Source of the DNA: Chamaecrista fasciculata
Taxonomy: Eukaryota > Streptophyta > Magnoliopsida > Fabales > Fabaceae
Reading direction: 5' to 3'
Assembly: GCA_003254925.1 (NCBI GenBank)
Contig: QANZ01002448.1
Location: forward strand, 171,358-235,357
Length of the DNA: 64,000 bases
Part shown: one piece after another, positions 60,065 to 64,000 of the stretch
Layout: every line of letters begins with the position of its first letter
Numbering within the stretch: position 1 is the first letter of the stretch
The notes under the pieces: generated by a model
Database searches by the model: none
The model's input: the letters and a program-made list of their open reading frames with translations, nothing else
Told to the model about the DNA's origin: nothing
Position numbers and translations under genes: made by a program

Positions 60065-62508
60065 TTCAATTGGATCGTGAGTTCAGATCAGAAGTTGGAG
60101 TGATGAAATAAGAAGAAGAAGGAAAGACCATGCAACAAAGAAGAAGAAGGAACACAAGGTGTGGTTATGGTTGAGTTAGAGTTAATGAAGGCGTGGGAGA
60201 TGAAATGAAAGAAAATCCAATACAAGTCAAACAAATGGCTTTACTGGAATCACCCAATGAAGCATTGACGTGAGGCTTTGTATTAATATTATGATGTTTT
60301 TCCCTCCATTTTTCAGGACATTCGTATTGGGCTCTCCCTTATGTCTTATGCACTCTGACTCTATTCCCCACTCCCACTTTCATTTTCTTTTCTTTTCTTT
60401 TTTATTTGGGCTACCATTATTACCTTTTTCCCAATCTCTTAATTGAACCATTTCATATTTCTTTTTTTAATACGTAGGCCCTTCATTCTTTAACCTGGAT
60501 GTCCTTGGCATTTAGTTCTCCATCGCTACAACTTGCTCTACCTTGTCATTTTCTATATCAATTTCCAACTTTCTCCCTCATTTCACCTTGTAATTCACTC
60601 CCATCTCTTGCAAATACAAAGTTCGACTTGGAATCCTAATCTTATATTCAAGTTATCATAAAATTGCGTTCTTTAATTATCCATTCCGACAGGATTGAAA
60701 TAAATCATGAACCATATCAACTAACTAATTTGGCATATGTAGATCATCCTTCTACCAACATGTTCCATCTTTCTTTTTAATCAAAATTTTTTTATTCCTT
60801 TTTAGATGATGCATTGAAAGATCATATCATCATAGAGATCAAAGAAATACAAACTGATTTTTGATCGTGCACGCCAATATTAGTTTAAAGGTTGGTACGG
60901 CAAAATGAGTTTTGATCAGAGTAAGAAACTATTGCTCTTTTCTATAGTATTTTGGAAGAACTATTTGTAAGGTTCAGTGAGGCCGGCCAAGTGTTACAAG
61001 TAACATGGTTTAAATGTAATTTCTCATCAAACAAAAATGCTTGAAATAATATTGTTGGGAAAAAGTAAGGAATAATCATGAATGCAAGGGAAATAAAAGT
61101 GAAGACAGAGAGCCAACTGTGGATTATATTTAATAGTTATATTTATTAACAAGTAATTACAAGAGATGCGACGAGTTTGACACGGCCATTTTGTCCCCAA
61201 CGAAAATCTAATGTTGTAAGCTAGCACTTAAGAAACACAATGGGCTAACTTGATAATCTACCATTATGTTCTGACAAGGATCAAATCGTGAATCGGTGTT
61301 GCTTGATTATGAAATCTCAATGTTGCTTGTTCTCATTTTATGGTAATTGCAATCAAATTTTGTCGATTAACTATAGTTTGAAAGTGCCTTCAAAGACTGT
61401 CATTAAACTTTTTAAATAAAGTATTTCCTGTTAGTTATAGATTCGTCTACTCTGGTAGACACTAGAATTTCTACGGCGATTATTAATTTGCCAACTATAA
61501 TCAACCAACTAACGAATCAGGGATGAGGAGCTCATAGCGGTTTAGTTAGGCAATCTCATTCCCATATCAACGGAAAAACAATTTTGTTTTTTTTTTTTTA
61601 AAAAAAAGGTAATCCCCTTTCATTTGCCTTCGTATTTCAAGCCAATCAACAAAACAATCGAACTTAGTTTAATTCCTTACCACAGGCTTCAGTGTATAAT
61701 TACATGTTGTGCTGGTCCTTACTCCGTTGGTGTTTTTCTCTTTTTCTTTCCTTCTTAGCCAGATTGTACAACAACAACAATAATAATAATAATCATATGT
61801 CGCAAATCCCAACGATATTACACTAACAGGAATATAAATTGCTTCCTTTTATTATTATTTTTCTCAATAAGAAATTACTCACAAGGAGTCTAGGACTTTT
61901 GTTAAGCTTTCTATGAATTTCAGTATTTCACAACATCTGAGGCGCTAAATTAATCTAGACAGTAGACACCATGTTGCGCCACGTCATACCATAACACACC
62001 ATTCGTCACTCTCGGATGAAATTGAAATCCACCATCGGGTTACGATGTATATATATAGGAACATGATAGATCAGCAATCGTATGCGGCACGAGAGATTAT
62101 ATAATATACCTTTTATGTTATCTGTTTCTCTCTAGATCAATTATTTTCACAACGTCAATTGAACAGCCTAACTAACATTTCTAATTCAACAGTGACTCTA
62201 ATTTTATACATTATTTGGGCCTTGGGGTAATAGTAGATCTCAATCGCGTACAGATAATATGCTAGTAATCCATTATTCGGGGTCAGCATTCTAAAGATGT
62301 TAAGAAAAAACAAGACATCAATAATAAATTGCAACAAGGTAATAGTTGAACTCGATTATTAAAGATGAGCAAACACACCGTAGATATCAGAAAAGCACAA
62401 AAGCTCTACTCCCTCAAAGGAAGGCTGATAATCACTGGTATCTGCCGTAAAAGAAAATGAAATACGAAATGGACGTTGGCAACATGTGGACTAGACTGCA
62501 ACTTCATT
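60065..62508. other. Intergenic region HMA gene to MDHAR
   Basis: The left side must contain the HMA gene promoter and 5' UTR, with AG-rich sequence just upstream of the ATG; the right end holds the MDHAR 3' UTR. AT-rich, with an (AAT)n tract near 61775-61795. No further gene or repeat family is recognised. Confidence 0.4.
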
Positions 62509-64000
62509 CTACAAGGATGCTCTAACAATGGCTAGGGCCTCCTCCACCGAAGATGCCTTTTCAAGTCTGGCTTTATCAACCACAGGCTGACTTCTGGCGA
62601 GTTTGGGCAGCAGCTGAAATTCCTGATATAATAATGCAACACATTATTAGTTTTCCAGCCACGTGACCTAGACAATGATCAAGATTCAAGAGTCTCTTTC
62701 AATTGAACTAGGCCTGCTCTATTTACACATCCGTCTCAATATAAACTTAAAACAGTTTGCCCCCATTGTAAACAAATTACAATTTATTTATATCTTCTAT
62801 TATTTCTCAGGCCAACATAAAGTTATTATTTAAACTATATTGATAGCATCAATGAAAAAGCCGGAAGTACCTCAGGGCTCCCACTTTCAAGGAGAACTCC
62901 TTTCAGCTTACCTGTGGGCAATCAAATAATCACTTTCTTAGTAACTGCAAATCAAGCATAAGAAAACAAACAAGTCTACTCATAAGCCATAACTACACCT
63001 GAATCCATGCTCCTCACAAAAACCAAATTTCTATGAACTCATAGAGGTACAATCCAAACATCAACATATACTGGGAAAGGCAGTGAAGAGAAAATAATGA
63101 TTACCAGATTCAATCCAGAATGTAGCAATTTTAGGATCAAAATTCCCAATTTCAACTGTTTCACCAACTGTCCAAATCAAAACCAACAGTGAAAACATTG
63201 AGAGAAGGAAATTTCATAAAATGCTGAGGCAATGAAATATTATTTGAGTTGATCTTTACCATTGTCCCCGAAAAATTGCCACCAAACTTTCCTGGGACTT
63301 CCTTCATATTCAAACACCCTTGAGTAGAAGTATGGAAGATAATCATACCTGAAAACCATTAAGAAGAAAATTTAGCTAGCAGGAGCAAATAGAAGTCACC
63401 AAAACTATAGTTCAAGAAGTTAATTTGCACAAACAGAAGATCCAACATACGTGTGAGTTTTTGCAGTGAGCAATGCTTCCACACAGTGCTGTGCTGAGCG
63501 ACGAGCATGATCCACATGTTCAACACGTGCCATGCGGTCATATATCTGTTCAGTTTTCTTATAAGCACCTATGCCATTCACGTTGAAAAAGAATTACAAA
63601 AAAAAAAAAAAACTTAAGAACAGCAAACCTTTAATGGGAATGCTGCAACGTCACCAATTGCAAAAATTCCAGGAGTACTTGTCCGGAATTGACCATCCAC
63701 CTGAAATAGATGACAGTTTTAGATGAAATCTTCCTAACTCTTATTTGCTGTTCTCATGTTCAGAACTTATGCACTCTCAAAATTACATCTATAAAGGTGA
63801 GAACTTTAAACAAAGGGTACATAATCTCCAAAAATGAATACCATGGCATGTTTCAAAACATTGCCTCAGGGAAAATAAAATAGAGAAGGGAAATAAGCAC
63901 CATAACAGAAATTGTAGAAGGTTTTTTAAATATATATTGCAATTCTGATTTTTTTTTTCTTGCCAATAATTTTCTATGCATCAGTCTCACCTGTATACCA
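62509..64000 (-). CDS. MDAR: Monodehydroascorbate reductase, 3' part (chloroplast/mitochondrial type)
   Basis: The last seven exons of a minus-strand gene whose 5' part is outside the window: 64000-63991 (edge), 63700-63629, 63545-63451, 63348-63260, 63167-63105, 62911-62871, 62622-62509. Exon phases agree throughout. Translation: GIQ then VDGQFRTSTPGIFAIGDVAA, the FAD-binding GD motif of the pyridine nucleotide-disulphide reductase fold; MARVEHVDHARRSAQHCVEA; YDYLPYFYSRVFEYEG; KVWWQFFGDN; LKGVLLESGSPEEFQLLPKL; and ARSQPVVDKARL to a C-terminal ASSVEEALAIVRASL. The enzyme regenerates ascorbate from its radical with NAD(P)H. The ASSVEEAL tail resembles the organellar isoform (MDAR5/6 type) rather than the shorter cytosolic forms; targeting cannot be checked as the N-terminus is missing. 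Confidence 0.93.

Overview
This is nuclear DNA of a flowering plant, almost certainly a eudicot. The genes are intron-rich with GT-AG splice sites, introns and spacers are AT-rich, and the products are plant-specific families: group IIe WRKY, ACC synthase, plant GH9 endoglucanase, HIPP-type HMA protein, plastid IspF, PIAL-type SUMO ligase. The species cannot be fixed from the sequence. All gene models are manual splicings, kept only where the joined exons stay in frame and give a recognisable protein. There are no bacterial operons, CRISPR arrays or phage genes.

Layout. 1-5905 (+): 3' half of a PIAL1/2-type SUMO E4 ligase gene, with an antisense degenerate LTR retrotransposon in an intron. 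7315-10464 (-): SGT1 co-chaperone. 11770-21777 (+): WDR7/rabconnectin-3-beta-like WD40 protein with two MITEs in its introns. 22762-23478 (+): intronless gene for an unrecognised basic 238-aa protein. 24151-26551 (+): secreted GH9 endo-1,4-beta-glucanase. 29116-30074 (-): WRKY29/22-like factor. 32650-35164 (+): meiotic SPO11-2. 35852-39556 (-): G-patch protein. 39727-42975: repeat island (two long-inverted-repeat foldback elements, a LINE 3' fragment, a 517-base N gap). 43226-46721 (+): DDA1. 47568-47930: third foldback copy. 48006-49677 (+): plastid IspF. 53477-55272 (+): type-1 ACC synthase. 59079-60064 (-): isoprenylated HMA-domain protein lacking the metal-binding cysteines. 62509-64000 (-): 3' end of a monodehydroascorbate reductase gene.

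The genes do not form a pathway. Several bear on immunity, hormones or stress (SGT1, WRKY29-like, ACC synthase, DDA1, MDHAR), but this looks like ordinary plant gene order, not a cluster. Neighbours are often convergent (PIAL/SGT1, SPO11-2/G-patch) or divergent (SGT1/WDR7).

I found no convincing undescribed system. The points most worth a second look are: a WRKY gene with no intron at the usual position inside the WRKY domain; a 69-nt in-frame exitron-like segment in the WDR7-like gene; a SPO11-2 last intron with three stacked AG acceptors of which only the third keeps frame; a three-copy foldback repeat family whose core lies in both orientations; a tRNA-derived SINE with a perfect 11-bp target duplication; the unrecognised intronless gene; and two single-N positions flanked by near-identical direct copies, which look like assembly artefacts.
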